A stretch of DNA of 57,409 nt from CAIWXH01 sp964555675 (GCA_964555675.1 CAZKTU010000010.1:1-57409), one strand, 5' to 3'. Positions 16,506 to 25,791 are shown, counted from the first letter of the stretch. Translations and numbers: made by a program. Notes: generated by a model not told the origin, from the sequence alone.

Positions 16506-18197
16506 TTACATGCTCCCGACATTGTCGGCCTTCACCAGATAGGGCCGCTCGCTCTGGCCAGTGTGGCGGCGGAGCCAGGTGCCTGGCGTTCGTAGCAGCA
16601 GGAGCATATCACCGCGCCAGTTGCGCGTCGCGGTGTAGTATACATCTGTAACGATTACCGTATCAAGGTCGCTGTCCGGTTCGGTCTGCAGATACCACAG
16701 TCCAGTCACGCCCGCAGGCACCTCGTGGCGGCGCTGGTGCCACTCTTCGATGAGCTTTGCCGCGTCTTCGGGCGACAGTGGTTTCACCCCTACCAGACCC
16801 ATATCTCCGCGGAGCACGTTCAGTAGCTCTGGCAGTCGATTCAACTCCCAGCGCTCGAGCAGCCGACCGCCGAGTGTAAACGAACCGTCGTTGCGTCTGG
16901 TCCGAAACTGGATCAACTGAAAGGTTCGCGGGCTGCTGTTGATACTCCCCACCCGCTGACCTACGCGTGGGTGGCGCACGAAGATGCGGCCGCCATTCCC
17001 CACAAGGGCAATCAAGCTGGCGAGCAAGAAAAAAGGACTTAGTAGGAAGATTAGCCCGAGTGTAGCAACAGAGCTCATCAGCCGGCGGCCCGGGCTGCGA
17101 CCTTCAGCGGCGGCACCAACACGGGCAATCAAGAACGGGTCGACGATCCGTGTAGTTGCATTCGCGCTTGGGTCGCTGATCGAATCCGCCGTGACGACCT
17201 TGTCCTCAACGTTGACTAGTCGGCCGACATACGTGCTGCTCAGAATAGTGCTTCCACTGACCGTCGCCTCGTCGTCGATCACTACCCCATCGCCAATGAC
17301 TGTGCCTACCCCGAGCTCTACCTCGCGGCCGATCCAGCTATTGTTGCCGATGTAAACCGGCGCTGCGATCTTCACACTTGGGTGAATCGAGTGGTCGCGG
17401 CCGACCCAGATACCAGGGGCGATATGGCGTGCCTCGAGAGAGGGGTAGCGCACCCGCTCGGCTGGCCCACTACTTACCTGCTCAGGCGAATGCTGTGCAA
17501 AGGCGCTGTAGAGGTATACATGCTGCGCTTCTTGGTAGGCGGCAAGACTGTCCAGTGGGTTCCAATAACCACCCATCGTATAGCCGTAGACCTGCTCTCC
17601 AGCCTCAATCAGGGCAGGCAGTAGTTCAGCTACAGTGTCGAAGCTGTCACGCTGAGGGATGTAGCGCAGCGCAGCAGGCTCGAATATGAAGGCTCCTGTT
17701 ACCTGTGGGCCCTCAGCTTCAGCGGTGGCCGGCGCAATCCCTACCAGTCTACCATCGTTGCTGCTGAGGGCAGTATAGGCTGAGGTGGCTTTGCGCGGTG
17801 CATGAAGGATTGCGGTCGCGATGCCGCCGTGGGCGTAGTGAAAGTTAAGGGCCGCCTCGATATCCAGGTCGTAAAGGCTGTCGCCCGGCAGAGCCAAAAA
17901 GGTCTCTCCCAGGAGGCCGCCGGCCCAGCGTAGGGCTCCAGCTGTGCCCCAGGCCTGCCGTTGAGTGACATACTTGATGTCCACGCCCCAACGGCGACCA
18001 CCGCCGAAATAGGCTGCAATCTGGCCGCCTCGCTCATAGAGGCTCAGCAAGAGCTGCTTGTATCCGGCACGAGCTAGAATCTCTACCGTCGTCGCCAGGA
18101 CTGGGCGGTCGACGATAGGCAACATTGGCGCAGGTAACCGCTCAGTTAAGGGTGGCAGCTTGCGCTGTTCGTCTGTCGCGAGGATGATGACTTGCAT
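16506..18197 (-). CDS. Fusion: nucleotidyltransferase-like domain, hexapeptide repeats and bacterial sugar transferase, both active sites degenerate
   Basis: Residues 1-230 of 563 resemble sugar-phosphate nucleotidyltransferases (LTERLPAPMLPIVDRPVL, WGTAGALRW, LPGDSLYDLD). The GGxGTRL signature reads TDEQRKL and the Lys of PKPM is Ala. Residues about 265-330 are left-handed beta-helix repeats. A membrane hairpin (about 370-395) leads into a PF02397-like phosphoglycosyl transferase region (RHPRVGQ, LLNVLRGDMGLVGVKPLSP, HEVPAGVTGLWYL). The usual DE of xLDELPQ is NR here (ELNRLPEL), and KFRSM is QFRTR. It lies 64 bp after an intact sugar transferase on the same strand. A regulatory or scaffolding role is inferred; altered chemistry is the alternative. 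Confidence 0.85.
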   Translation of the reverse strand: MQVIILATDEQRKLPPLTERLPAPMLPIVDRPVLATTVEILARAGYKQLLLSLYERGGQIAAYFGGGRRWGVDIKYVTQRQAWGTAGALRWAGGLLGETFLALPGDSLYDLDIEAALNFHYAHGGIATAILHAPRKATSAYTALSSNDGRLVGIAPATAEAEGPQVTGAFIFEPAALRYIPQRDSFDTVAELLPALIEAGEQVYGYTMGGYWNPLDSLAAYQEAQHVYLYSAFAQHSPEQVSSGPAERVRYPSLEARHIAPGIWVGRDHSIHPSVKIAAPVYIGNNSWIGREVELGVGTVIGDGVVIDDEATVSGSTILSSTYVGRLVNVEDKVVTADSISDPSANATTRIVDPFLIARVGAAAEGRSPGRRLMSSVATLGLIFLLSPFFLLASLIALVGNGGRIFVRHPRVGQRVGSINSSPRTFQLIQFRTRRNDGSFTLGGRLLERWELNRLPELLNVLRGDMGLVGVKPLSPEDAAKLIEEWHQRRHEVPAGVTGLWYLQTEPDSDLDTVIVTDVYYTATRNWRGDMLLLLRTPGTWLRRHTGQSERPYLVKADNVGSM

Positions 18198-18261
18198 AGT
18201 GTGTGGTACTCAGTAGTCCGTCTCTTCACGGCGACAGTAAGCGGCGTCGTGTTTATCGAGT

Positions 18262-19002
18262 CTAGTACGCTCCCTTGCTGAAGAGAACAGCGGGGATGGT
18301 CTTGGCCAGAATCTCGATGTCCTTCCAGACGCTCTGCTCAGAGATGTACTGCAAATCCAACTCGACCCAGCGCTTGAAGTCGAGGTTACTGCGACCCGAG
18401 ACCTGTTGGAGCCCAGTGATGCCAGGGATGGCATGTAGCCGCCCTAGCTGCTCATAGGTGTAGCGCGCTACCTCTGACGGAATGGCTGGGCGTGGACCGA
18501 CCAGACTCATTTCGCCTTTGATTACGTTGAAGAGCTGGGGAAGTTCGTCTATGCTGAGCTTGCGGATGATGCGGCCGACCCGTGTGATGCGAGGGTCATT
18601 CTTCATCTTGAAGACCGGCCCATCGGCTTCGTTGTTCGCCATTAGCTCCGCCTTACGGCGCTCGGCGTCAATGTACATAGAGCGAAACTTGTAGCAGTAG
18701 AAGTGCTCGCCGTCTTTGCCGACCCGTACCTGCTTAAAAAGGATTGGGCCCGGCGAGTCAAGCCTGATCGCCAGAGCAGTGCCGACCATAAGCGGTGAGG
18801 TTGCGGTAATGGCAGCACTGGCGACCGTTATGTCCAAAGCTCGCTTGAGGCTGCGCACAATCTTTGTGCGAATCACCCAGGTCAACATTCGGGCGCGCAG
18901 CCGCTGGTTTGCTTGAGAGCTCTCAAAGCGACGCTCGGCGAACAAGGTGAGCATGCGGGCACTCTTTTCGTCGAGCGGTTGATCCACTGTTGTCGGCTTC
19001 AC
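18262..19002 (-). CDS. Initiating sugar-phosphate (phosphoglycosyl) transferase
   Basis: The 246-residue monotopic PF02397 enzyme has one membrane helix (about 65-85), KRALDITVAS, SPGPILFKQVRVGKDGEHF, YKFRSM, the catalytic Asp-Glu in LSIDELPQLFNV and GEMSLVGPRPAIP. It moves a sugar phosphate from a UDP-sugar to undecaprenyl phosphate, the first step of repeat-unit assembly. It has the short single-domain layout rather than the five-helix WbaP form. GTG 19002 is preceded by GAGG with a 6-base gap. It is divergent from the Wzz/Wzx/Wzy operon across a 693-bp spacer. Confidence 0.93.
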   Translation of the reverse strand: MKPTTVDQPLDEKSARMLTLFAERRFESSQANQRLRARMLTWVIRTKIVRSLKRALDITVASAAITATSPLMVGTALAIRLDSPGPILFKQVRVGKDGEHFYCYKFRSMYIDAERRKAELMANNEADGPVFKMKNDPRITRVGRIIRKLSIDELPQLFNVIKGEMSLVGPRPAIPSEVARYTYEQLGRLHAIPGITGLQQVSGRSNLDFKRWVELDLQYISEQSVWKDIEILAKTIPAVLFSKGAY

Positions 19003-19695
19003 TCTTTACCTCGGCAATGTCCCGGCGGGGGTTTCTGGCCTGTGAGCCTAATCTACCCGAGCTATTGAACAATTGGCTTACACATCGAGGTCTTCGAAAT
19101 GAAGATTACGTAACCGGGATTGCATCTCTCGCCGCTAGCCGCTGAAGCGCCTGCTCCGTTTCGCTGTTTGTTCCGGTGACGCTTACCTCTGTCACCAGTT
19201 ACAGAGCTACGGCTCCTGATCATATGACCAGCTCATGGTCCAAGCCAATCGCGCGCTCCCTTCTGTGGGCTGCCCGAACTCTCAGTAGCTCCTACAACAA
19301 GCAATTGGCAGAGTGTCAATCGGGGCCGAATCGCTGCCCCGAGTCCCGCATCGTTGCCGATGACTAATCAGCAATTGACACACTCCATCCTTGGCGGGTG
19401 ATGCCGTGAAAAGCCAAAAACTGGCAAATGACAGAGATGTCAGCACTCGCGACTGCTACGTAACGGTGAGGGTGAGCGAGGTGATTTACAGCACTCGGAA
19501 GCGATAAAGCCCTTCAGGGAGCCTTCGGTCTTTACAACGGGCTGTAAACATTTGTACATCTGGTTTTCGAAAGGTGTTTAGTGCAAAGCAAGGTCGGTTG
19601 GCTATGGTATACCGGCGCCCATAGAATCATAGGCGCAGAACGCCTTGGCTTGGGCCCCAGTCAAGCAGCGCTCGCGGTGTAGGGAAGGATGTGAA
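19003..19695. other. Long divergent regulatory spacer of the polysaccharide operons
   Basis: No credible gene is seen in 693 bp; one 63-codon frame on + has no SD and no family character. The region is AT-richer than its flanks and holds short inverted repeats, for example GGTGAC and GTCACC at about 19174-19196. A weak -10-like TATGGT/GGTATACC lies at about 19603-19612, 85 bp before the Wzz gene. It should contain promoters for both the initiating transferase and the Wzz operon. Confidence 0.55.
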
Positions 19696-20760
19696 ATGTT
19701 CTCTCCGCGCTTTATAAACCGGCTCTTCGAGCTGTTCTTCCGACACTTTTGGCTCAACATGCTGCCTGTCATCGCGATGTGCCTGGCGGCTGTTCTGTTC
19801 CTGATCGAGCCGATCTATGTGTCGCATGCTTCCATCTATGTGCAGGACAGCACACTACTCGACAAACTCATCCAGATCCGTATCCGCGACCAACCATTTG
19901 GTGGGGCCGCAGTGCTCACGCCAGCTCAGATTGCAGCCAACGAGTTCAAAGAGCTTATCCAGACTGATGCCTTTGTGTTTGCAGTTGTGTCTGAATCAGA
20001 TCTGCGCGATAAGCTTAATGGCGCCCCTGATGAGGTGCGCGAGGTGTTACGGCTCTACCGCGAGTCTTTTAGCGTTGCGGGTGAGGGTGACAGCCTGGTG
20101 ACTTTTCAAATCAAGGCCGAGCAGCCCGAACTGGCCTATCAACTGGCCAATGCCACGCTGAACTCGTACCGCTCGTGGAAGATTAGCAAAGATGTACAGG
20201 ATGGCCAAATTGCTCAGGCCTTCTTTGAAGAGATCCTTGTTCCATATAAAGAGGATGTCGATCGGACTCAGGAGGCGATGCGCGAGTTTGTCGCACAGTA
20301 CCCAGAGCCAGCAGTCGGCGCTCGTCCAGCCGAAGAGGATGTCGAGCTCAAGCGACTGCAGAGTGAGATCGATCGCGCCGAGGAGCGCTACAGAGATGTG
20401 CTGGATAAAGCCGAGAGCGCTCGCCTTGCTCTCGCTCAGAGCCAACGCGATGTCGATCAGACATACAAGGTTGTGGACAGGCCGATTTTGCCCCCAACGG
20501 CCGAGCCTCTTCTGCAACAGGCCCTCTTCGCCCTTGTCTTCCCCGTCGTAGGCCTGCTGATAACGGTTGTGATCGTGCTCGGGCGCTCAGCTGCTGACCG
20601 CACACTTCTTAACAGGCTTGATGTAGCAGCGGAGTTCGAGTTACCAGTCCTCGCTCACGTTGCCTCTGATACCCCTCCTCGTCGCCGCAAGGGTCGCCGC
20701 CAGCAAGCGCCGTCCACGCCCCAGTCTGAGGAGTCGGTCGCTGGCCCTGCACACGCCTGA
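19696..20760 (+). CDS. Wzz-like polysaccharide chain-length/co-polymerase protein (copy 1)
   Basis: This 354-residue protein has two membrane helices (about 18-40 and 277-300) flanking a long periplasmic-type helical domain with coiled coil (about 200-260). The typical Wzz motif precedes TM2 (VVDRPILPPTAEP), and a short cytoplasmic tail follows without kinase domain. ATG 19696 is chosen because AGGGAAGGA lies six bases upstream; an upstream GTG is not supported. It is the first gene of the operon with Wzx, the CpsD-like protein and Wzy, and presumably partners the CpsD-like protein encoded two genes later. A paralogue of identical length lies at 34468. Confidence 0.9.
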   Translation: MFSPRFINRLFELFFRHFWLNMLPVIAMCLAAVLFLIEPIYVSHASIYVQDSTLLDKLIQIRIRDQPFGGAAVLTPAQIAANEFKELIQTDAFVFAVVSESDLRDKLNGAPDEVREVLRLYRESFSVAGEGDSLVTFQIKAEQPELAYQLANATLNSYRSWKISKDVQDGQIAQAFFEEILVPYKEDVDRTQEAMREFVAQYPEPAVGARPAEEDVELKRLQSEIDRAEERYRDVLDKAESARLALAQSQRDVDQTYKVVDRPILPPTAEPLLQQALFALVFPVVGLLITVVIVLGRSAADRTLLNRLDVAAEFELPVLAHVASDTPPRRRKGRRQQAPSTPQSEESVAGPAHA

Positions 20761-20804
20761 TACAGGCCCCGCTCTGCCAATCGATGTAACTGCAAAGGCC
20801 TCAC

Positions 20805-22286
20805 ATGTCGAGTGCACGACGTACTGTCTTCAAGAATGCTAGCGCAATGCTAGTGTCCCAGATTGTTACCTGGACACTCACGCTGGTCTTCTCAATCGTG
20901 CTGCGCCGCTACCTTGGACCAGAAGGCTCAGGCCATATCGTTATCGCCCAGTCGATCTGGTTAATTACCGGAGTGTTCATCGGCTTCGGCATGGATCTGT
21001 TGCTCACCAAGGAGATCGCTCGTGATCACGAGCGTGCCGCCGAACTACTCGGGACCTCCTACTTGCTGCGTGTCTTCTTCTACCTTATCGGCAGTCTCGC
21101 TGTGCTGGGCTACAGCTGGTTGATGGGTTATGACAATCAGACGACGACTATGATCCAGGTGGTTGGCCTCTCGACCCTCTTTCTTCAGCTCGCTAATGCC
21201 TGCAAAGCAGCTCTCCAGGGTCTGGAGACGATGGAGTATATCTCCATATCTGATGTCGTCAGCAAGTTGGCGAATACTGCTCTCGGTGTGGTTGTGCTGT
21301 TCATGGGCTTCCGCGAACTTGCCGTGGCCTGGGTGATGGTCTGCGCAACGTTTGTGCTCTTCTTAATGCAGTACATCTTCCTGCGCCGTCGCCATAAGCT
21401 GCGCCTTCAACTACGGTATGACCTTGTTGGTTGGATGCTGCGCTCAAGCCTCCCCTATATGGCTGCGGTCTTCGGAATGGTGGCTTACAGCGAGCTTGCG
21501 GTAATTGCCATTTCTATGCAGGTGGGCACCGCCGAGGTCGGCTGGTACGGCGCGGCCAATCAGATTTTTGGCACGCTGCTCTTTGGGGCAATCGTCTATA
21601 ACACTGTCACCTTCCCGTCGATGGCGCGGGCCTATACCACCCGACCCGAGTCGATGCCTGCTCTACTGCGACGCAATCTTGAGCTCGTGCTGATCATCAG
21701 TGTACCGATTGGTTTTGGGGTCTTTGCTATCGGGGATAAGCTGATGGTGCTGCTGTTCGGCGAGGCGTTCGCGCCAAGCGGTCTCATACTCCAGGCAATG
21801 GGCTTCGTGATCATCTTCATCTATCTCAACATTCTATTCGGTCAGTACTTCAATTCGATTGACCGCCAGCATATCTGGACAACAGTGGTGATCGTCTCGG
21901 CCCTGATGATCCTACCGCTCAACTTCCTGCTGGTGCCCTGGGCGCACCGGGTCTTTGGGATCGGTGCCATTGGCGGTGCCCTGAGCTTCCTGATCACCGA
22001 AATCGGGCAGTTTGTAGCCGGCTGGCTCCTGGTGCCGCGCGGCACACTAAACTGGCGAAGCCTGCTCTATATCTGCCAGGTAACCCTTGCCGGTGCGCTG
22101 ATGGTTGCATGTGTGTGGCTCGTCCGTGATATGTTTATCGCAATTCCGATCCTGGTGGGTGTGTTCGCCTACCCAGCCCTCGCCCTTATGCTGCGAGTCA
22201 TCTCAAAGGACGACATAGAGATGCTTCGGCAAGCCGGACGCGGGGTGTTCGCCCGTATTCGTGGTGCCCGCACTGAGCCGGCCTAA
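20805..22286 (+). CDS. Wzx-type polysaccharide repeat-unit flippase
   Basis: The 493-residue polytopic protein (about 12-14 helices) is of the MOP superfamily. It has the typical N-terminus (SSARRTVFKNASAMLVSQIV), conserved loop charges in LGPEGSGHIVIAQS, and a cytoplasmic basic C-terminus. It flips undecaprenyl-linked repeat units across the membrane. It begins 44 bp after the Wzz gene and is followed 23 bp later by the CpsD-like gene. Confidence 0.92.
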   Translation: MSSARRTVFKNASAMLVSQIVTWTLTLVFSIVLRRYLGPEGSGHIVIAQSIWLITGVFIGFGMDLLLTKEIARDHERAAELLGTSYLLRVFFYLIGSLAVLGYSWLMGYDNQTTTMIQVVGLSTLFLQLANACKAALQGLETMEYISISDVVSKLANTALGVVVLFMGFRELAVAWVMVCATFVLFLMQYIFLRRRHKLRLQLRYDLVGWMLRSSLPYMAAVFGMVAYSELAVIAISMQVGTAEVGWYGAANQIFGTLLFGAIVYNTVTFPSMARAYTTRPESMPALLRRNLELVLIISVPIGFGVFAIGDKLMVLLFGEAFAPSGLILQAMGFVIIFIYLNILFGQYFNSIDRQHIWTTVVIVSALMILPLNFLLVPWAHRVFGIGAIGGALSFLITEIGQFVAGWLLVPRGTLNWRSLLYICQVTLAGALMVACVWLVRDMFIAIPILVGVFAYPALALMLRVISKDDIEMLRQAGRGVFARIRGARTEPA

Positions 22287-22309
22287 CTGAACCAAGAGGA
22301 GCAAAATCC

Positions 22310-23098
22310 ATGTTTGCACGTAACAAGCAGCAACCGGTTATCAGCGATGATGCCCTGATTCTACGCTCACTTAGCGGCAAGACGATCTGCGAGTTCTCAG
22401 GCGAGACCGTAGCTAACATGCGCCGTCTACTCACTAGCCTGATGTATCAGGCGACAATGCCGAAGAGCATCGCCAATGTGGCTGCCCTGCGCGAGGAGGG
22501 CGTGACCTACATCACACTGGCGATGGCGGCTGTTCTTGCCAGCGATGTCAATGCAACTGTATGTGCTGTAGAGCTCAACTGGTGGCATCCGAGCATGCAC
22601 CTGTACCTGGCAGGCCAGACGCCTGTGGCCATCGAGAACGGGAAACAGAAGAAGTCGAAGAGCGCACCTGCCGAGAGCGTTGCCCCTAGCCAGCAGGAGG
22701 GCCTTGGAGCTGTACTGCGAGGTACGACCCCCCTTGCTCAAGCTCTTGTCGGTACATCGCTGTCAAACCTTTCGGTGTTGCCTGCCGGCTACGTGCCCGC
22801 TGAGGCTCGCTCGGCTCTGGCTCGTAGCACCCAACTGCGCTCGACGATCGAAGCTCTGGCCGAGCAGTTCGATTATCTGATCTTTGATATCCCGGCTGTT
22901 GCCGCGACCAGTGATACGGTCGCCCTTACCTCACTGGCGTCTGCTGTAGCGATTGTTGTGCGTCAGGGCGTGACACCGTCCAACACTGTCAAGATGGCTC
23001 TCGATGAGGTCAAGCACGTCCCGGTGCTTGGTGTCATTCTGAACCAGGTCCAGATCTATACGCCACGCTGGATCCTGAACCTGCTTCCCCAGGAGTAG
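22310..23098 (+). CDS. CpsD/CapB-like BY-kinase homologue with degenerate P-loop
   Basis: The 262-residue protein follows the ParA/BY-kinase fold: the P-loop position is REEGVTYITLAMA (Lys of GKT/S replaced by Val), Walker A' is VCAVELNWWHP (Asp residues replaced) and Walker B is YLIFDIPAV. A Lys/Ser/Ala-rich insertion follows residue about 105. The C-terminus (IYTPRWILNLLPQE) lacks the Tyr cluster used for autophosphorylation. In intact systems this kinase works with the Wzz partner to control polymerisation. Here it may bind without catalysis. A good SD (AAGAGGAG) lies upstream. Confidence 0.82.
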   Translation: MFARNKQQPVISDDALILRSLSGKTICEFSGETVANMRRLLTSLMYQATMPKSIANVAALREEGVTYITLAMAAVLASDVNATVCAVELNWWHPSMHLYLAGQTPVAIENGKQKKSKSAPAESVAPSQQEGLGAVLRGTTPLAQALVGTSLSNLSVLPAGYVPAEARSALARSTQLRSTIEALAEQFDYLIFDIPAVAATSDTVALTSLASAVAIVVRQGVTPSNTVKMALDEVKHVPVLGVILNQVQIYTPRWILNLLPQE

Positions 23099-23102
23099 CG
23101 CG

Positions 23103-23246
23103 ATGACGGTATTTCTGTCTTTTATGTTGACCTCGGCGATAGCGGGTATTCTGATGCGCAGGCGCCCGTTCTATCAGACGCAGCTCGTAGTTCTGGGTGT
23201 GACGGTGGTGGCGTCAATCTGCTACTTCTTCTTTGGGATGTTATAA
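23103..23246 (+). CDS. 47-residue membrane protein in the Wzy operon
   Basis: This short frame begins at ATG 23103 with AGGAG at 23091-23095, a well-spaced SD overlapping the preceding stop region. It encodes MTVFLSFMLTSAIAGILM, then a basic turn (RRRPFYQTQ) and a second hydrophobic stretch (LVVLGVTVVASICYFFFGML), so a two-helix hairpin is predicted. It lies 4 bp after the CpsD-like gene and 33 bp before the polymerase gene. I know no family for it. Position suggests an accessory to the polymerase or co-polymerase. Confidence 0.72.
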   Translation: MTVFLSFMLTSAIAGILMRRRPFYQTQLVVLGVTVVASICYFFFGML

Positions 23247-23279
23247 GCGTCGTTGGCCGACGTATAAGGCGATAGTGCT

Positions 23280-24857
23280 ATGGCATTGAGCAACTCGCGA
23301 CCAATACGTACGCCCCTGCCAGGGCAAAAGGGTGTCACTACAGTCAGCGAACAGCAGCGCTATGCTCGGAGGCATCTTGTTTTCTGGTATCTCGGCGCTC
23401 TTGGTATCGCTGCACTGCTCTGTGTTACCCTGGTCCTACTCGGCCCTAGCCCTGCGGCCATCGGATGGATCATCTTAGTAACTCTCCTGGCGATCGCTCT
23501 CTATAACCCTCGCTATGGGCTCAATGCGCTCTGTGGGCTCACGCTGATGTTCGACAGCGTGCTGGCACCCTGGTATCCCTTCATGAAGAACCTGTCGAGC
23601 GCTGAATCACTGTTCTTTGTGCACGATGCGGCCATTATCAACCCCGCCGAGTTGCTGATGGGGATGATCGTCGTTTCGTGGCTGGGAAGAATGGTCATTA
23701 CGCGTAAATTCGAGTTCTTCGGCGGGCACCTCTTCCTTCCGGCCTTTGCCTTCCTGGGCTTTGCCTCCTTCGGTTTCTTTTATGGCATGAGCCTGGGCGG
23801 AGATCTCACAATCGCCCTTTGGACCTATCGCCCCATCCTCTACATGCCGCTCATTGTCTTCCTGGTCAGCAATCTGATCAAAACTCGCAATCACATCTTG
23901 CAGCTTATTTGGAGTGTGATGCTTGGATTGGCCATTAGTGGGATAAACGCATTCCTCTTTGTGGCAACTGAGCTCGAGTGGAACATTGGATCAGTACTCG
24001 AGATTGCGGGTCACTCTTACTCAATCTATCTCAATAGTATGTTTGTGCTGTTGATCGCCTTGTTCTATTTCAAGGGATCGCCCAGAATGCGCTGGTTCTT
24101 AATAGTCACGGTGCCAATCATGCTCGTAGGCTATGTAGCTAATCAGCGCCGCGCCGGCTATGTCGCGATTGCCGTGGCCTTGCTGGTACTGGGCTTACTA
24201 AGCCAGTGGTTCAACCGGCGACTGTTTTGGAGCGTGGTTCCGCCCCTGTTGGTGCTCTTTGTTATCTATGTGGGTATCTTCTGGAACAGCACCTCGCCTC
24301 CTGCCGCAATCGCTCAGCAGGTCCGCACGATCATAGCTCCGGTAGAGGGCTCTGAAGAAGAGTCGTCCAACCTCTACCGCGATCTAGAGAATACGAATAT
24401 CCTATACACGATCCAGCAATCGCCATTGACTGGGGTTGGTATGGGTCGCAAGTTCCTGATTATTGCCCCGATGCCTGACATCAGCTTTTTTATCTGGTGG
24501 GAATACTTCACACACAACTCGATCCTCTGGATGTGGATGCAGACAGGCGTTGGAGGTTTCCTCTCCATGCTCGTGCTAGTCGGCACCGCAATCGCCCTTG
24601 GTATGCGTAATGTGCTCCGTGCTCCACCAGGTGATATGCGAGCCATCGCTTTTGTGTCGGTAAGTTATGTGCTCATGCATTTCACCTTTGCTTACGTTGA
24701 CATGTCGTGGGGTGGCGATGGTATGGTCTACTTGGGGATGATGCTCGGCCTAATCAATTCTTTCGAGCGTATCATCGCAGAGCCTGTTGCTTTGCCGGAA
24801 CGGCGTTGGCCTTGGCAGACCATGCCCAAGCCAGTCCCTGCAATACAGCAACTCTGA
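23280..24857 (+). CDS. Wzy/O-antigen ligase-like polysaccharide polymerase
   Basis: A 525-residue polytopic protein with about 11-12 membrane helices, a large extracytoplasmic loop (about 335-400) and the Wzy_C/O-antigen ligase-like pattern NQRRAGYVAIAVALLVLG, then TGVGMGRKF and HNSILWMWMQTGVGG. It would polymerise lipid-linked repeat units outside the membrane. It is in operon with Wzx, Wzz and the CpsD-like protein. Such proteins diverge strongly, so polymerase versus ligase is decided by context. Confidence 0.88.
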   Translation: MALSNSRPIRTPLPGQKGVTTVSEQQRYARRHLVFWYLGALGIAALLCVTLVLLGPSPAAIGWIILVTLLAIALYNPRYGLNALCGLTLMFDSVLAPWYPFMKNLSSAESLFFVHDAAIINPAELLMGMIVVSWLGRMVITRKFEFFGGHLFLPAFAFLGFASFGFFYGMSLGGDLTIALWTYRPILYMPLIVFLVSNLIKTRNHILQLIWSVMLGLAISGINAFLFVATELEWNIGSVLEIAGHSYSIYLNSMFVLLIALFYFKGSPRMRWFLIVTVPIMLVGYVANQRRAGYVAIAVALLVLGLLSQWFNRRLFWSVVPPLLVLFVIYVGIFWNSTSPPAAIAQQVRTIIAPVEGSEEESSNLYRDLENTNILYTIQQSPLTGVGMGRKFLIIAPMPDISFFIWWEYFTHNSILWMWMQTGVGGFLSMLVLVGTAIALGMRNVLRAPPGDMRAIAFVSVSYVLMHFTFAYVDMSWGGDGMVYLGMMLGLINSFERIIAEPVALPERRWPWQTMPKPVPAIQQL

Positions 24858-24960
24858 AAAGGCGCTGTGTCCAGCTGCACAGGCGTGGAGCCGCCGCCTG
24901 GGGCGAGACTGGCCGAGTTGACTGCGCCGGCAGTACCTGGCCCTGGAAGAGGAGTAGCCG

Positions 24961-25761
24961 ATGCGGTTCGCCATCCCGTTATTGATCGCTGTGACGACAC
25001 TCGCCGGCTGCTCCCAGAGCTCTGGCGGTGCTGCTCAACCCGTGCGACCGACAGCCACGATTGCGCCATTTTTCAGCGGGGCTGCGAGGCCTGTGCCGAC
25101 CCCTGATATCCCCACTCCTGCTCCGCGGCCTACCACTGTGAGTCAGCCTTCAGGCGGCGCCCCAATACTCCAGGCCACTTCCCAGCTTGATAATTTCGCG
25201 AGCCTGGTCGAGGAAGTGACCATCTATGACGAGCGGCTCGATACAAACTGGAGCAACCGCTACTCCTTCGATCAGCGCGTCGACCTCGAAAGCTTAGACA
25301 CGGCGTCGTCCGGCTTTGTCTCGTTGCGGGCCGTTCCTGAGGCTGGTTTCGGCGGCACAATGTTGACAGTTAATGATGATAGCCGCAAGCTTTATCCGCG
25401 CTCAGACGTACTTGGTCTACGCTTTGAGGTCTCGGGTGGGCAGAGGCCTCTAGCACCCCACCAGTTACTGTTCAAGCTCCTCGGTAGTAATCGCTACCCT
25501 TACTTCGTCGAGGGTGATAACTCGGTCGCCTATGCTCCAGGCCAGGATACAGGCCGGATGATCTTCGAAGAGGTTGGGCTCGACAGGCTAGGTCTACGAC
25601 GCGAGCTCGCAGTAGGCGAGTGGGCCGAGCTAGAGCTATGGTTTGATACCTACGACCAGCTTGACTACACATACATCACTGGACTGGTGATACTGAACGA
25701 CCCGTCGTATGTGCAGCCCTTCTACATTGATAACGTGCGCCTGCTGGTGCGCCGCCGGTAA
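24961..25761 (+). CDS. Lipoprotein of unknown function in the polysaccharide operon
   Basis: The 266-residue protein has a signal peptide with lipobox LAGC (Cys at residue 17), a Pro/Thr-rich linker to about residue 70, and a beta-rich C-terminal domain (YDERLDTNWSNRYSFDQ, LRFEVSGG, LFKLLGSNRYPYFVEG, ELWFDTYDQ, PFYIDNVRLLV). The domain pattern resembles carbohydrate-binding jelly-roll modules, ending in the common FYIDNVRL strand; this is inference. GAAGAGGAG precedes the ATG. It lies between the polymerase and a lipoprotein glycosidase, pointing to a surface role in polysaccharide binding or processing. Confidence 0.8.
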   Translation: MRFAIPLLIAVTTLAGCSQSSGGAAQPVRPTATIAPFFSGAARPVPTPDIPTPAPRPTTVSQPSGGAPILQATSQLDNFASLVEEVTIYDERLDTNWSNRYSFDQRVDLESLDTASSGFVSLRAVPEAGFGGTMLTVNDDSRKLYPRSDVLGLRFEVSGGQRPLAPHQLLFKLLGSNRYPYFVEGDNSVAYAPGQDTGRMIFEEVGLDRLGLRRELAVGEWAELELWFDTYDQLDYTYITGLVILNDPSYVQPFYIDNVRLLVRRR

Positions 25762-25791
25762 TGCCTGGCGCCGCCCTGCAAAGGAGGAATG

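Noticed and set aside
19176..19367. A 63-codon + frame in the divergent spacer
   Set aside because: No ribosome-binding site, no hydrophobic or domain pattern, and it falls in a probable regulatory region.
19003..19695. Possible c-di-GMP or other riboswitch ahead of the Wzz operon
   Set aside because: I compared it by eye with GEMM-type core motifs and found no convincing match; only short inverted repeats remain.
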